A stretch of DNA of 64,000 nt from an uncultured Lachnospiraceae bacterium (GCA_910585965.1 CAJUHH010000007.1:1-64000), one strand, 5' to 3'. Shown: positions 17,440 to 27,073, counted from the stretch's first letter. Translations and numbers: made by a program. The notes: a model not told the origin generated them from the letters alone.

Positions 17440-18510
17440 TTAATATTGACATCCGTCAACCACTTCCTGGGTAATCTGGTCAGCCGTATATACGCCGTCC
17501 GCAGACATAATCCACTTATCAACTGTCTCGCCGTTTTTCAGTTTAGCGGCTGTATCGAAGATCTGCTGAGCCAGAATAGGTGTACACTCAACGGTACAAT
17601 TCATCTCACCTGCCAACATAGATTCAAAAGCTCCTTTTACGCCGTCAACACCAATCACTTTGATATCTTCGCCCGGCTTTAATCCGGCTTCTTTAATAGC
17701 TTCAATCGCGCCCAGCGCCATATCATCATTGTGGCAGAAAACAGCATCAATATCAGAATAACTCTTCAGGAAGGATTCCATAACTTCTTTGCCCATAGCG
17801 CGGGTAAAATCACCCGTCTGGGAATCAACGATTTCAATATTCGGGCAATTCGAAGCAATATAATCGTCAAATCCCTGCTTACGCTGAACAGCCGCAGATG
17901 CGCCCACAGTACCCTCAAGTTCCACAACCTTGCCTGTGCCGCCTAACAGATCGTTCATAACAATGGCTGCCTGCTCGCCTGCCCAGACATGGTCAGAAGC
18001 GATCATAGTAGTATACAGATCATCGCCCGCCGAGGCATCAATGCCGCGATCCACCAGGATAACCGGAATACCCGCTTCCTGACATTCTGTCAGCACGGCT
18101 TCCCAGCCCGTTTCCACAACAGGCGGGAATACGATTACATCAACACCCATTTCAATAAAGTTGCGAATCGCTTTGATCTGATTTTCCTGTTTCTGCTGCG
18201 CATCCGCAAAGGCCAGTTCAATAGTATCTGTATTACGTGCAGCATACCACTGTACATCGTTTGTTTCCGCATCGCGCCAGCCGGATTCCTGACCAATCTG
18301 GGCAAATCCAACAACTAATTTCTCGTTTCCCTTGTTTTCTGCTGCGGGAGCCTCAGCCTGCTCTTCGGGTTCTGATTCTTCAGCGGGCGCCGCCGTCTCC
18401 TCGGCTGCCTCATTTGCTGCAGGCGCCGTTGTCTGTGTATTGGCATTTCCGCATGCAGCCAGTCCCATGACCATCGTGAGACCCACTAATAATGCAACAA
18501 TCTTTTTCAT
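17440..18510 (-). CDS. ytfQ: Sugar-binding lipoprotein, YtfQ-like
   Basis: A 356-residue ABC substrate-binding lipoprotein: signal with lipobox LAAC (Cys20), a low-complexity linker rich in Ala, Pro and Glu (about 21-65), then a type-1 binding domain starting KLVVGFAQIGQESGWR. VFCHNDDMALGAIEA and VIGVDGVKGAFESMLAGE match the YtfQ family, which binds galactofuranose or related sugars. First gene of the transporter operon, with a clear AGGAGG-type site. It is similar to the second half of the tandem-domain sensor protein at 8929-10785, so sensor and transporter may share a ligand. Confidence 0.87.
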   Translation of the reverse strand: MKKIVALLVGLTMVMGLAACGNANTQTTAPAANEAAEETAAPAEESEPEEQAEAPAAENKGNEKLVVGFAQIGQESGWRDAETNDVQWYAARNTDTIELAFADAQQKQENQIKAIRNFIEMGVDVIVFPPVVETGWEAVLTECQEAGIPVILVDRGIDASAGDDLYTTMIASDHVWAGEQAAIVMNDLLGGTGKVVELEGTVGASAAVQRKQGFDDYIASNCPNIEIVDSQTGDFTRAMGKEVMESFLKSYSDIDAVFCHNDDMALGAIEAIKEAGLKPGEDIKVIGVDGVKGAFESMLAGEMNCTVECTPILAQQIFDTAAKLKNGETVDKWIMSADGVYTADQITQEVVDGCQY

Positions 18511-18694
18511 CTTTCTTCCTCCTTTTATAGATGGTTTATAGTGATTTTGCTAGGTTTTTCCTTGGCATGGTTTTATTTTATCAGACAATCTGCCAGAAAT
18601 CTTTGCGATAATTTAATGCCTATTTGTAATATTTGGCTAACCCCCTTTTCCTATGGCGTAAAATATTCAAAAGCAGAAGATAATTTTCTTCCAC

Positions 18695-18732
18695 AACAAA
18701 AAAGTCCTATGGATTTTACTCACATAGGACTT
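18695..18732 (-). terminator. Terminator after the FGGY kinase
   Basis: A perfect 10-base stem (18702-18711 with 18723-18732) is followed on the minus strand by TTTTTT. It lies 30 bases downstream of the kinase stop and separates the fucose genes from the ytfQ-type operon. Confidence 0.85.
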
Positions 18733-18761
18733 ATCGCCATAAATTTATGGTGCCTCTCAAT

Positions 18762-20252
18762 TTACTTTTTCTTCAAAATATTCCTTTTATAAAATTCATA
18801 AGCCTTATCCCATTCCGCCCCGTTTTCCGGCTCGTAAACCGTAGGCGCTTCCGAATTGGCAATCACTTCCCTGGCTTCTTTCAGGTCTTTGATCACGCCC
18901 CTGGACATAAGCTGAATCGCGATATTGCCGAACACGGTAGCCTCTACCGGCCCCGCTATGACGGGAATGCCGCCCGCATATGCCGTAAACCGGCAAAGGA
19001 GCTTGCTCTGGATACCGCCGCCTACCATATGGATCGCATGGTAATCCTTCCCGGTGCATGCCCTGATCTCTTCCATGGCATAGCGGTATTTCAGCGCCAG
19101 GCTTTCGTTGATACAGCGGACGATCTCACCTTCCGTCTCGGGGACTTTCTGCCCGGTGCGTTCACAATATTCCCTGATTCGCCTTGGCACATTGCCCGCA
19201 GGGCTGAATTCCGGCGCGTCCGGGTCGATAAAGCTCTGGAACGGCTCCGCCGCCTCGGCCAGCTTCTCCAGCTCGGAAAAGCTGTATTCTTTTCCTTCCC
19301 GGATCCACTGTCTTCTGCTTTCCTGGATCAGCCAAAGGCCGATAATATTCTTCAGGAAAGAGGTTCTTCCGTCCGTTCCCGTCTCGTTCGTTATATTGAG
19401 TTCTTCCGACTGCTTTGTCAAAACCGGCTTTTCCAGTTCCGTTCCGAACAAAGACCAGGTTCCGCAGCTGACGAAGATAAAATCGTCTTCCTTGGAAGGC
19501 ACTGCTGTCAGCGCACACTGCGTGTCATGTCCGGCCACTGCGACCACGTCCATATCCCCGATGCCGAGTTCTTCCCGGATCTCTTCCCTGATGGGTCCGA
19601 GAAGCGTCCCGGTAGGAACCACTTCCGTCAGAATCTTTGTCGGAATGCCGAATTTCTCTGCCACTTCCATTGCCCAGCCCGGAGCCAGCGGATCGCTCAT
19701 CTGAGTGGTAGATACGATGGATCTTTCGCTTTTCTTTATGCCGGATAAAAAATAATTGAACAGATCCGGCATTAACAGCAGGCAGTCCGCCCGGTCAAGA
19801 AGCTCCGGGCGCTGCTCTTTTAAGGCCAACAGCTGGAATGCCGTATTAATTTCCATAAATTGATTGCCGGTCAGCTCGTAAAAGCGTTCCCTTGGGATCA
19901 GGGCAAATCCTTTTTCGACCATTCCCTCCGTCCTGCCGTCGCGGTAATGCACCGGATTTTCCAGCAAATACCCCTTTTCGTCCAAAAGGCCGAAGTCCAC
20001 GCCCCAGGTATCCACGCCGATGCTGTCCACGCTTCCATAAGCTTTTGCCTTAATCAGGCCCTGTTTGATCTCATGGAAGAGGCGCAGCACATCCCAGTAC
20101 ATCGTGCCGTTTACTATGACCGGATCATTGGAAAAACGGTGTATTTCCTTTGCCGTGATCTTATCCCCGTCAAAGGTTCCCAGCATGACCCTGCCGCTGG
20201 AAGCGCCAAAGTCCACTGCAAGGACTTTTGTTTCTTTTTTGGCTACATCCAT
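18762..20252 (-). CDS. rhaB: FGGY-family kinase, rhamnulokinase-like (probable L-fuculokinase)
   Basis: A 496-residue sugar kinase. The N-terminal ATPase fold begins VLAVDFGASSGRVMLG, with SIGVDTWGVDFGLLDEKG about 60 residues later; the second domain carries FVSCGTWSLFGTEL and the adenosine motif MVGGGIQSKLL. By sequence it is closest to rhamnulokinases, but its only partner here is L-fucose isomerase (17 bases upstream, same operon), so it probably phosphorylates L-fuculose. Rhamnulose may be an alternative substrate, since the two pathways run in parallel to lactaldehyde. The aldolase that would follow is not in the window. Confidence 0.85.
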   Translation of the reverse strand: MDVAKKETKVLAVDFGASSGRVMLGTFDGDKITAKEIHRFSNDPVIVNGTMYWDVLRLFHEIKQGLIKAKAYGSVDSIGVDTWGVDFGLLDEKGYLLENPVHYRDGRTEGMVEKGFALIPRERFYELTGNQFMEINTAFQLLALKEQRPELLDRADCLLLMPDLFNYFLSGIKKSERSIVSTTQMSDPLAPGWAMEVAEKFGIPTKILTEVVPTGTLLGPIREEIREELGIGDMDVVAVAGHDTQCALTAVPSKEDDFIFVSCGTWSLFGTELEKPVLTKQSEELNITNETGTDGRTSFLKNIIGLWLIQESRRQWIREGKEYSFSELEKLAEAAEPFQSFIDPDAPEFSPAGNVPRRIREYCERTGQKVPETEGEIVRCINESLALKYRYAMEEIRACTGKDYHAIHMVGGGIQSKLLCRFTAYAGGIPVIAGPVEATVFGNIAIQLMSRGVIKDLKEAREVIANSEAPTVYEPENGAEWDKAYEFYKRNILKKK

Positions 20253-20269
20253 TCTATTTCCTCCGTCTC

Positions 20270-22063
20270 TTATTTATACAGCGGCCCGTATGTCTGGCAT
20301 GCCCTGAAGTCCTGGCCTTCTTTATCCATGCCGAAAGCGTTCCATGCTGCCGGACGGAAAATCTTTTCTTCCGGAACATTGTGCATAGCAACCGGAATTC
20401 TTAACATGGAACACATAGTGATCAGGTCTGCGCCGATATGTCCGTAGCTGATCGCTCCATGGTTAGCGCCCCAGTTATTCATCACGTCATATGCCGTCTT
20501 AAATGCGCCTTCTCCTGTGGTTCTCGGCGCAAACCATGTGCAAGGCCATGTATAGTCCGTCCTCTTCCAAAGCACATCCGTTACTTCCTCAGGAAGTTTT
20601 ACCGTCCAGCCTTCCGCAATCTGAAGCATGGGGCCAAGTCCCTTTACAAGGTTCAGGCGGATCATTGTCACCGGCATCTCCGCTTCCGTCACGAAACGGG
20701 AAGAGAATCCGCCGCCTCTGAAATAGCCGAAGTCCGCCGCATTCCATGTAGTCGCTTTCAGGATTGCTTCCTGGTCTTCTTCCGTTACTTCATACCAGGG
20801 CTTCATCACGCCGTTGCCGTCCGCGTCTTTTGCCTGTCCGCAGGCATCCAGGCATGCCGCGCCTGAATTGATCAGATGGATAAATCCGCCTGCTTCCTTT
20901 GCAACGCCTTCAATATCATATCCTGTCGCTTTCTTTACTGCTTCCGGACTCCAATATGTACGTACATCCGCAAAAATCTGTGCGCGGTTGGTGAGCAGTT
21001 TCATGAACATCATGCCGAGCCCGTTCAAAACATCGTTTTCCGTCGCCAGAACATAAGGTTCTCTTGCGCCGTTCCAGTCGAAAGATGTATTGAGCAATGC
21101 TTCCGGGAAATCGCAGTTCGGATAGAAATCCGTCCACTGTCTCTGACCCTGGAATCCCGCAGCAATGGCATTGTGGCCGACCATTTCTTCTTCTCTTCCT
21201 TCCGGCAGGTTCTTGTTGCCGTTCATCAGGTCTTTGATGATGAGCATCATCTTTACGACAAATTCCCAATCCTTCTCTTTTTCCTCTGCGGATTTCTGAA
21301 CTGCTTCCGGATTTTTGTCGAAGCCTTCCTTGCATTTTTCCTTTGTCCAGGCCAAAGCTTTTTCAAACTCAGCCTTGTCATAGATCTCTTCCGTCATGCG
21401 GCGGATGATTTCCACCTCATCTACGGATTCCACGCGCATGCCAAGGTATTCCTCGATAAACGCCGGGTCAATAATAGAGCCGCCGATGCCCATGCAGATT
21501 GATCCGATCTGCAAATAAGATTTTCCTCTCATGGTCGCTGCCGCTACTGCCGCGCGTCCGAAACGGAGCAATTTCTCTTCCACATCCGCCGGGATATCGG
21601 TAGCGTCTGCATCCTGTACATCATGGCCGTAAATGCCGAATGCAGGAAGCCCCTTCTGTGCATGGGTCGCGAGAACGCTTGCCAGATAAACCGCGCCCGG
21701 CCTTTCCGTCCCGTTAAATCCCCATACGCCTTTGATCGTCATGGGATCCATATCCATCGTTTCCGCTCCGTAGCACCAGCAGGGAGTCACGGTCAGAGTA
21801 ATGGAAACCCCTTCTTTTTTAAACTTCTCCGCGCATGCCGCCGTCTCGCCTGCGCGTCCGATCGTGGTATCCGCAATCACTACCTTTACCGGCTCGCCGT
21901 TGGAATATTTCAGGTTCTCGGAAAAGAGCTTCGCCGCCGCCTTCGCCATGTTCATCGTCTGGTCTTCCAGCGATTCCCTTACTTTCAAATAACCCCTTCT
22001 TCCATCGATCGTCGGCCGGATGCCGATTACCGGATAATCCCCAATCATTCTGTTTTCTGCCAT
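20270..22063 (-). CDS. fucI: L-fucose isomerase
   Basis: A 597-residue enzyme, the usual length for FucI (about 590-600), which converts L-fucose to L-fuculose in a hexameric, manganese-dependent reaction. Recognisable segments are IGIRPTIDGRRGYLKVRESL at the start, CWCYGAETMDMDP, GFNGTERPGAVYLA, the ATENDVLNGLGMMFMKLLTN region and the C-terminal NWGANHGAISYGHIGADL. First gene of a two-gene operon with the kinase. It is divergently oriented from an AraC regulator, and the 180-base gap contains dyad and motif sequences likely to control both. Confidence 0.95.
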   Translation of the reverse strand: MAENRMIGDYPVIGIRPTIDGRRGYLKVRESLEDQTMNMAKAAAKLFSENLKYSNGEPVKVVIADTTIGRAGETAACAEKFKKEGVSITLTVTPCWCYGAETMDMDPMTIKGVWGFNGTERPGAVYLASVLATHAQKGLPAFGIYGHDVQDADATDIPADVEEKLLRFGRAAVAAATMRGKSYLQIGSICMGIGGSIIDPAFIEEYLGMRVESVDEVEIIRRMTEEIYDKAEFEKALAWTKEKCKEGFDKNPEAVQKSAEEKEKDWEFVVKMMLIIKDLMNGNKNLPEGREEEMVGHNAIAAGFQGQRQWTDFYPNCDFPEALLNTSFDWNGAREPYVLATENDVLNGLGMMFMKLLTNRAQIFADVRTYWSPEAVKKATGYDIEGVAKEAGGFIHLINSGAACLDACGQAKDADGNGVMKPWYEVTEEDQEAILKATTWNAADFGYFRGGGFSSRFVTEAEMPVTMIRLNLVKGLGPMLQIAEGWTVKLPEEVTDVLWKRTDYTWPCTWFAPRTTGEGAFKTAYDVMNNWGANHGAISYGHIGADLITMCSMLRIPVAMHNVPEEKIFRPAAWNAFGMDKEGQDFRACQTYGPLYK

Positions 22064-22117
22064 TTAATAATACCTCCTTTTCCAAAGACACTCATTGGTT
22101 GCTATTAATATAATAAT

Positions 22118-22146
22118 ATCACTCGTTTTATGAAACGCATTGTGAT
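22118..22146. promoter_or_regulatory. Dyad operator candidate in the fucI/araC gap
   Basis: The 14-base palindrome CGTTTTATGAAACG (22124-22137) is flanked by ATCAC (22118-22122) and GTGAT (22142-22146). It lies between the divergent fucI and araC genes, a typical place for a shared operator. Confidence 0.45.
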
Positions 22147-22167
22147 ATAATAGCATAAAATATAACA
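22147..22167. promoter_or_regulatory. 21-base motif shared with the fucU upstream region
   Basis: This sequence matches 38471-38491 at 19 of 21 positions. It lies 84-104 bases before the fucI start. The second copy is 97-117 bases before the fucU start in the same relative orientation. Probably a binding site of a fucose-responsive AraC-type regulator. Confidence 0.5.
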
Positions 22168-22243
22168 ATATTCACTTTTTCAGGGCAGGACGGCCATATA
22201 GAAGAAACAGCCGCCCATTTAAGCCAAAAAAAGGGAGAAACTT

Positions 22244-23101
22244 ATGCTATATCTCGATTACAATGAAAAAAAAATGCACGGAACCAAAGAATTTCCCATT
22301 GCCTTTTATCATGTGGACAGCAGCCATCCAAGGTATGAAATGCCTTTCCACTGGCATAAAGAATATGAGATCGTCAGAGTGCTGCAAGGGGAATTCTGCC
22401 TTATGCTGGCAGACCAGGAAATCATCGCCCGCAGCGGGGAAGGCTTTCTGATTCCCAGCGGCGCGATCCATGGCGGAACGCCGGAAAACTGTATTTATGA
22501 ATGTCTCGTTTTTGATTTGGACATCCTGTTTCTCCACGCGGACTCCTGCCGCCAATATTTAAAGAAAATAAAGCATCAGGATATTATTATTCATCCGATT
22601 ATCTCTGCCCGGGTCCCTTCCTTGTGCTTTGCCGTTGACAAACTGTTTTCTTCCATGTCCGAAACTGCCCCTGGCTTTGAACTCACCGTCATCGGCTCCC
22701 TTTTTGAATTATTCGGGCTTATTTTCCGCGAAAAATATTATGCTTGCAGCACCCCAAGCTTTGAATCCCCTTTTCGGCATATGGAGCAGTTGAAGCCGGT
22801 CTTTGAATATATTGAAAGCCATTATTCCTCCAGCATCACCCTGCAGCAGCTTTCGCAGATCTCAGGGATGTCTCCCAAATATTTTTGCAGATACTTCCAG
22901 ACGATCGCCCATAAGACACCGATGGATTACTTGAACTACTACCGCATCGAACGCGCCTGCACCATGCTCTGCACTACCGATTCTCCCATTACCTCTATCG
23001 CCTATGACTGCGGTTTCAACGATTGCAGCTACTTCATAAAACTTTTTAAAAGGTATAAACACATTACTCCGAAGCAATACCAGATGCAGATGAAAAGATA
23101 G
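22244..23101 (+). CDS. AraC-family transcriptional regulator (fucose locus)
   Basis: A 285-residue regulator. An N-terminal cupin sensor domain (about 1-150; HWHKEYEIVRVLQGEF is the typical metal- or sugar-site strand) is joined to a C-terminal double helix-turn-helix (ITLQQLSQISGMSPKYFCRY and ITSIAYDCGFNDCSYFIKLF). It is divergent from fucI, with dyad and motif sequences in the gap, so it likely activates fucI-kinase and itself in response to fucose or fuculose. It ends in a strong terminator. Ligand is inferred from position. Confidence 0.85.
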   Translation: MLYLDYNEKKMHGTKEFPIAFYHVDSSHPRYEMPFHWHKEYEIVRVLQGEFCLMLADQEIIARSGEGFLIPSGAIHGGTPENCIYECLVFDLDILFLHADSCRQYLKKIKHQDIIIHPIISARVPSLCFAVDKLFSSMSETAPGFELTVIGSLFELFGLIFREKYYACSTPSFESPFRHMEQLKPVFEYIESHYSSSITLQQLSQISGMSPKYFCRYFQTIAHKTPMDYLNYYRIERACTMLCTTDSPITSIAYDCGFNDCSYFIKLFKRYKHITPKQYQMQMKR

Positions 23102-23104
23102 ACA

Positions 23105-23140
23105 GGGGCAGAGAAAATTTCTAATCTCTGCCCCTCTTTT
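23105..23140 (+). terminator. Terminator of the AraC regulator
   Basis: Perfect 10-base stem GGGGCAGAGA/TCTCTGCCCC (23105-23114 with 23125-23134), followed by TCTTTT. Confidence 0.85.
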
Positions 23141-23230
23141 GATAACCAAATTTTATTTTTTATTGCAATACAAATTCATTATGTCGTTTTCCAAAACACG
23201 ATGTACTTAAAAAACAATATGTTTCTGCGA

Positions 23231-24409
23231 TTAGTCATAAAGGTTAGGAGCGATAGAAGCATCTTCCATGTTCGTGCTGTCATACCAGTAACCTTCTGTC
23301 GGGATATCTGCAACTGTCTCGCCATTAGCGATTGCTGTCAATGTTTCAACAGTCTTAATACCCATTGCGAGAGGAGACTGTGTCACTGCGCCAAACATTG
23401 TGCCGTCTTTAATTGCACCTTTGATTACGGAACCTGCGTCAAAGCCTGCTGCTAAGATATCGCCTGCAGCCGCATCTGTTCCTAATACGCTTAAGTTACC
23501 GTTTGCTGTCAGGATACCTTCTGCTGCAACCTGGTTGGAGCCAAATACGCCGATGGTATCTGCTTTATTTAAGATAACAGAAGCTTCTGTTGCGCAAAGT
23601 TCAACGGTCGTCTGAGCGGGAACTGCTACTTCGATAATGATATCAGCGCTTGCTTCGTCGCCAGCGTCTTTGCAGTTGTTTACATAATATTCATTACCGA
23701 TAACTGCAACTGTCTTTCCGTCAGCTGCTGCTAACTCGCTGAATCTATCGATGAAACCAAGGCCGCGGCTTGTGATGGACTCAGAAGTTGCTTCCTGGTT
23801 TACTTCACCGATTCTTACAGGTGCTGTTGCGTTTGCGATCGTATCTTTCAGAGCAGGGTAAAGATTGTCTGCTGCTGTTGCGCCAGCGCCGTAGTTGTCT
23901 GTTGCGATGGTAGAAAGAACAGAGCCAGCGGGAGCCTTCGGGATACCGGAGTCAAAGCATACTACCGGGATGCCTTTGTCCATAGCTGTCTGCAACGCGT
24001 CAAGGCATGCATCCTGGTCGCAGGCTGCAAGGCCGATTCCATCGGGTTCATTGTTGATCGCGCTGTTTAACATGTTAACTTGGTCTGCGATATCGGACTC
24101 TGCATTAGGGCCTGTACAGTTTGCTGTAACACCCAGATCTGCTGCTGCCTGATTAACGCCCGTAACAGCTGCCTGCCAGTAAGAAGACTGATAGCTCTTT
24201 ACAATGATTTCAAACGTATAGCCGCCGCCCGCTGTTTGTGTCGAAGCTGTTTCCTCTGCCGGAGCTGCCTCTTCTGCCGGAGCCGCTTCCTCTGCAGGAG
24301 CTGCTTCTTCTGCCGGAGCTGCTGCTTCCTGTGTGCTGTTGCCGCAGCCAACGAAAACAGTCGCTGTCATAGCTGCGCACATCAATACTGCCAAAATTTT
24401 CTTTTTCAT
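23231..24409 (-). CDS. Sugar ABC transporter substrate-binding lipoprotein
   Basis: A 392-residue binding protein: lipoprotein signal ending VGC (Cys22), a repetitive linker made of four AAPAEE units, then an RbsB-like type-1 binding domain (FEIIVKSYQSSYWQAAVTGV onward, with DTIGVFGSNQVAAEGILTA). Last gene of the four-gene transporter operon, 91 bases after a permease. Position next to fucI and its regulator suggests L-fucose as ligand, but sequence alone does not show this. The linker is encoded by an 18-base tandem repeat. Confidence 0.85.
   Translation of the reverse strand: MKKKILAVLMCAAMTATVFVGCGNSTQEAAAPAEEAAPAEEAAPAEEAAPAEETASTQTAGGGYTFEIIVKSYQSSYWQAAVTGVNQAAADLGVTANCTGPNAESDIADQVNMLNSAINNEPDGIGLAACDQDACLDALQTAMDKGIPVVCFDSGIPKAPAGSVLSTIATDNYGAGATAADNLYPALKDTIANATAPVRIGEVNQEATSESITSRGLGFIDRFSELAAADGKTVAVIGNEYYVNNCKDAGDEASADIIIEVAVPAQTTVELCATEASVILNKADTIGVFGSNQVAAEGILTANGNLSVLGTDAAAGDILAAGFDAGSVIKGAIKDGTMFGAVTQSPLAMGIKTVETLTAIANGETVADIPTEGYWYDSTNMEDASIAPNLYD
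24253..24327. repeat. Tandem 18-base repeat in the binding-protein linker
   Basis: Four imperfect copies of an 18-base unit encode AAPAEE in the lipoprotein linker. Such repeats can change copy number and alter linker length. Confidence 0.7.
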
Positions 24410-24500
24410 TTTCTTTCCTCCTAAAATATTTGGTTATCTTTATATGATGCCATGATCCATGGCTTCATACCATATGGAATCAATACTTCCCAAACATAGC

Positions 24501-25511
24501 TTATACGGTTTCCGCCTTTTTCTTTTTCAGGATATCCACCATTACCGCCCCGATCAATACCATGCCGGTGATGATCTGCTGCCAGTTTGCCTGCAGTCCG
24601 ATATACGGAAGCCCTGTCTTCAATAAACAGATGACAAACACGCCTAAAAGCGAACCCGTGACGCTCCCGACGCCTCCGGAAGCGGAAACCCCTCCAATAA
24701 TTGCTCCGCCGATCGCTTCCAGCTCAAATCCGGCTCCCGTACCAGGCTGCACAGTCGAAAATACTGCGGAATATGCGATGGATGCCAGGCCCGCAAAAAG
24801 CCCGGATATCACATATGCCATAATATGATAAAATTTTACGTTGATACCTGATAAAATTGTTGCTTCTTTATTGCTGCCGATCGCGATGGTGTACCTTCCG
24901 ATCTTCGTATGGTTGAGTACAAAGGACATCAGCAATACCAGAAGCAGCACCCAGAGGAAACCCATCGGATATTTGGTATCCCCGATCGTAATCTTAAAGA
25001 TGTCCCTGAACCAGCTTCCTTCCGATCCGCTGGTAGGCCAGGATATACCAAAGCCTTTGGAGCAAATGGAGCCGAGTCCCCTCGTAATCATGCACGTACA
25101 CAAGGTAGCCAAAAACGGCGGCAGACTCATAATCGATACTAAAGCGCCGTTTAACGTCCCGATCAATACGCCGAACAAAATAGAAACCAGCATTCCCGCC
25201 CACGTGGGCCATCCGCAATGGATCACCAGATAGCCGCCGGCCAGCGAATAACAGATCAACCCTGTTCCGATCGACAGATCCACCCCTCCCGTAATCAACG
25301 GGAAAGTTACCCCGATCGCCATTAACGCTATATAATAGGAATAATCCATAATGCTGAGTACCGTCGTATACCTTCTGAAGTTAGCGCTGAATATACTAAA
25401 AAATGCAAACAATACAATTACAACCAGAAGAACGATTATTTTTTGACTTCCCGACCCGGAAAAAATTGACTTTTTCTTTTCTGCCGGTGCATTTCCAACC
25501 GATTTACCCAT
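24501..25511 (-). CDS. Sugar ABC transporter permease (RbsC family)
   Basis: A 336-residue polytopic permease. After a hydrophilic N-terminus of about 25 residues, transmembrane segments include IIVLLVVIVLFAFFSIF. The family signature GVTFPLITGGVDLSIGTGL is near residue 65, and GGAIIGGVSASGGVGSVTGSLLG is near the C-terminus. It lies 14 bases after the ATPase gene. With the second permease of this operon it would form a heterodimer. Confidence 0.87.
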   Translation of the reverse strand: MGKSVGNAPAEKKKSIFSGSGSQKIIVLLVVIVLFAFFSIFSANFRRYTTVLSIMDYSYYIALMAIGVTFPLITGGVDLSIGTGLICYSLAGGYLVIHCGWPTWAGMLVSILFGVLIGTLNGALVSIMSLPPFLATLCTCMITRGLGSICSKGFGISWPTSGSEGSWFRDIFKITIGDTKYPMGFLWVLLLVLLMSFVLNHTKIGRYTIAIGSNKEATILSGINVKFYHIMAYVISGLFAGLASIAYSAVFSTVQPGTGAGFELEAIGGAIIGGVSASGGVGSVTGSLLGVFVICLLKTGLPYIGLQANWQQIITGMVLIGAVMVDILKKKKAETV

Positions 25512-25525
25512 CTTCTCTCCTCCTC

Positions 25526-27019
25526 CTATATCTCTCGCGTCGCCATATTCATTATTATTTCCTGCGATGCTTCGGAGATGTCAATTTCTCCCGTCTTCCT
25601 GCCTTCACACATAACAACGATACGGTCGCTCATTCTCAATATCTCCGTCATCTCCGAAGAAATCATAATAATCGATTTTCCCTCTTCTGCCAGCCGGTTC
25701 ATCAGTTTGTATATTTCATTCTTTGCGCCGACGTCGATACCTCTGGTAGGTTCGTCAAAAATCAATATATCACAGTTCCTGATCAGCCATTTCGCTATAA
25801 CCACCTTCTGCTGGTTGCCGCCCGACAGGTTAACCACCAGCTGGTCCACGCCGGGAGTTTTCGTTGCCAGGGAGTCCACATAATCCTGGGCTGCCTTATT
25901 TTCTGCCTTTTTATTAATAAACAATCCTTTTACGAATTTTTCCATCGTTGCCATGGTGGAGTTTTCCGCCACCGACTTCTGCACGACGATACCATAACGT
26001 TTCCGGTCCTCCGACAGATAACCGATTCCGCATTTTACTGCGTCTTCCGGGGAATTGATCTCCACTTTCTTTCCGTTGATGGTAATCGTTCCGCCTGTCT
26101 TGGGATCCGCCCCGAAAATCGCACGGGCCGTCTCCGTCCTTCCTGCTCCCATCAGGCCGGAAAATCCAAGGATTTCTCCTTTTCTAAGCTCGAAGCTGAC
26201 ATCCTGGACCATTCTTCCTGCATTCAGGTTTTCTACTTTCAGCACTACGGGGGCATCTTTCGCCACCGAACTTTCCGTCTTGGGGTCTTCATAAATCACG
26301 CGCCCAACCATCATATTAATGATGTCGTCCTTTGTGCAGTCATTCGTGATCAGCGTACCGACATAAGTTCCGTCCCTCATAACCGTCACCCTGTCCGTAA
26401 TGACTTTAATTTCATCCATACGATGTGATATGTATACGATTCCGAGCTGCTGCTTGCGCAGATCCCGGATAATCTTAAAGAGTTCTTCAATCTCCGCTTC
26501 TGTCAGCGCTGCGGACGGCTCGTCAAAAATAATGACTTTCGCTTCATGGGAAATCGCTTTTGCAATTTCACACATCTGCTGCTTGCCGACCGTCAGGTTT
26601 CCCATCGTTTCCGCAGGGTCGATATCGATATGGAGCTTTTGGAACAGCTTTGCCGCTTCTTCGTTCATCTTTTTATCATCAATGCGGATGCCCTTCTTAA
26701 ACTCCCTGCCGATAAAAATATTTTGCGCAACCGTCAGATGCCCCAGCATATTCAGTTCCTGATGCACGATGACGATACCTTTGTCCTGCGCTTCCCTCGT
26801 ATTATGGAATTCCACTTCCTTGCCTTCATATACAATGCTGCCTGAATCCTTTGTATAAATTCCAGTCAGAACCTTCATCAAAGTTGACTTGCCCGCGCCG
26901 TTTTCTCCCATAAGGGCGTGTACTTCGCCTTTTTTCACTTCAAAATTCACATGATCCAAAGCATGTACGCCCGGGAAAGATTTATCTATATCTTTCATTG
27001 TTAAGATTATATCGCCCAT
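25526..27019 (-). CDS. Sugar ABC transporter ATP-binding protein (RbsA/MglA-like)
   Basis: A 497-residue protein with two ATPase domains. The first has Walker A GENGAGKSTL and Walker B VIIFDEPSAALTE. The second has GLMGAGRTE, signature NLSGGNQQKVVIAKWL and ILIFDEPTRGID. Complete length for the RbsA family. It sits between two permease genes. Confidence 0.9.
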   Translation of the reverse strand: MGDIILTMKDIDKSFPGVHALDHVNFEVKKGEVHALMGENGAGKSTLMKVLTGIYTKDSGSIVYEGKEVEFHNTREAQDKGIVIVHQELNMLGHLTVAQNIFIGREFKKGIRIDDKKMNEEAAKLFQKLHIDIDPAETMGNLTVGKQQMCEIAKAISHEAKVIIFDEPSAALTEAEIEELFKIIRDLRKQQLGIVYISHRMDEIKVITDRVTVMRDGTYVGTLITNDCTKDDIINMMVGRVIYEDPKTESSVAKDAPVVLKVENLNAGRMVQDVSFELRKGEILGFSGLMGAGRTETARAIFGADPKTGGTITINGKKVEINSPEDAVKCGIGYLSEDRKRYGIVVQKSVAENSTMATMEKFVKGLFINKKAENKAAQDYVDSLATKTPGVDQLVVNLSGGNQQKVVIAKWLIRNCDILIFDEPTRGIDVGAKNEIYKLMNRLAEEGKSIIMISSEMTEILRMSDRIVVMCEGRKTGEIDISEASQEIIMNMATREI

Positions 27020-27073
27020 TCTTTTACCTTCGCCTTTCCAAATTTCTCATAGTCATTTCCTGCCGCATCAACG

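Noticed and set aside
22131..22146. CcpA cre site at TGAAACGCATTGTGA
   Set aside because: It is out of register by one base with the accepted consensus, so it is reported only as part of a dyad.
22247..22555. Frames antisense to the AraC gene, and similar long antisense frames over the sugar genes
   Set aside because: The sense genes have clear domains and ribosome sites; the antisense frames have none.
24253..24327. Tandem repeat considered as a CRISPR-like array
   Set aside because: Units are contiguous without spacers and encode a regular protein linker.
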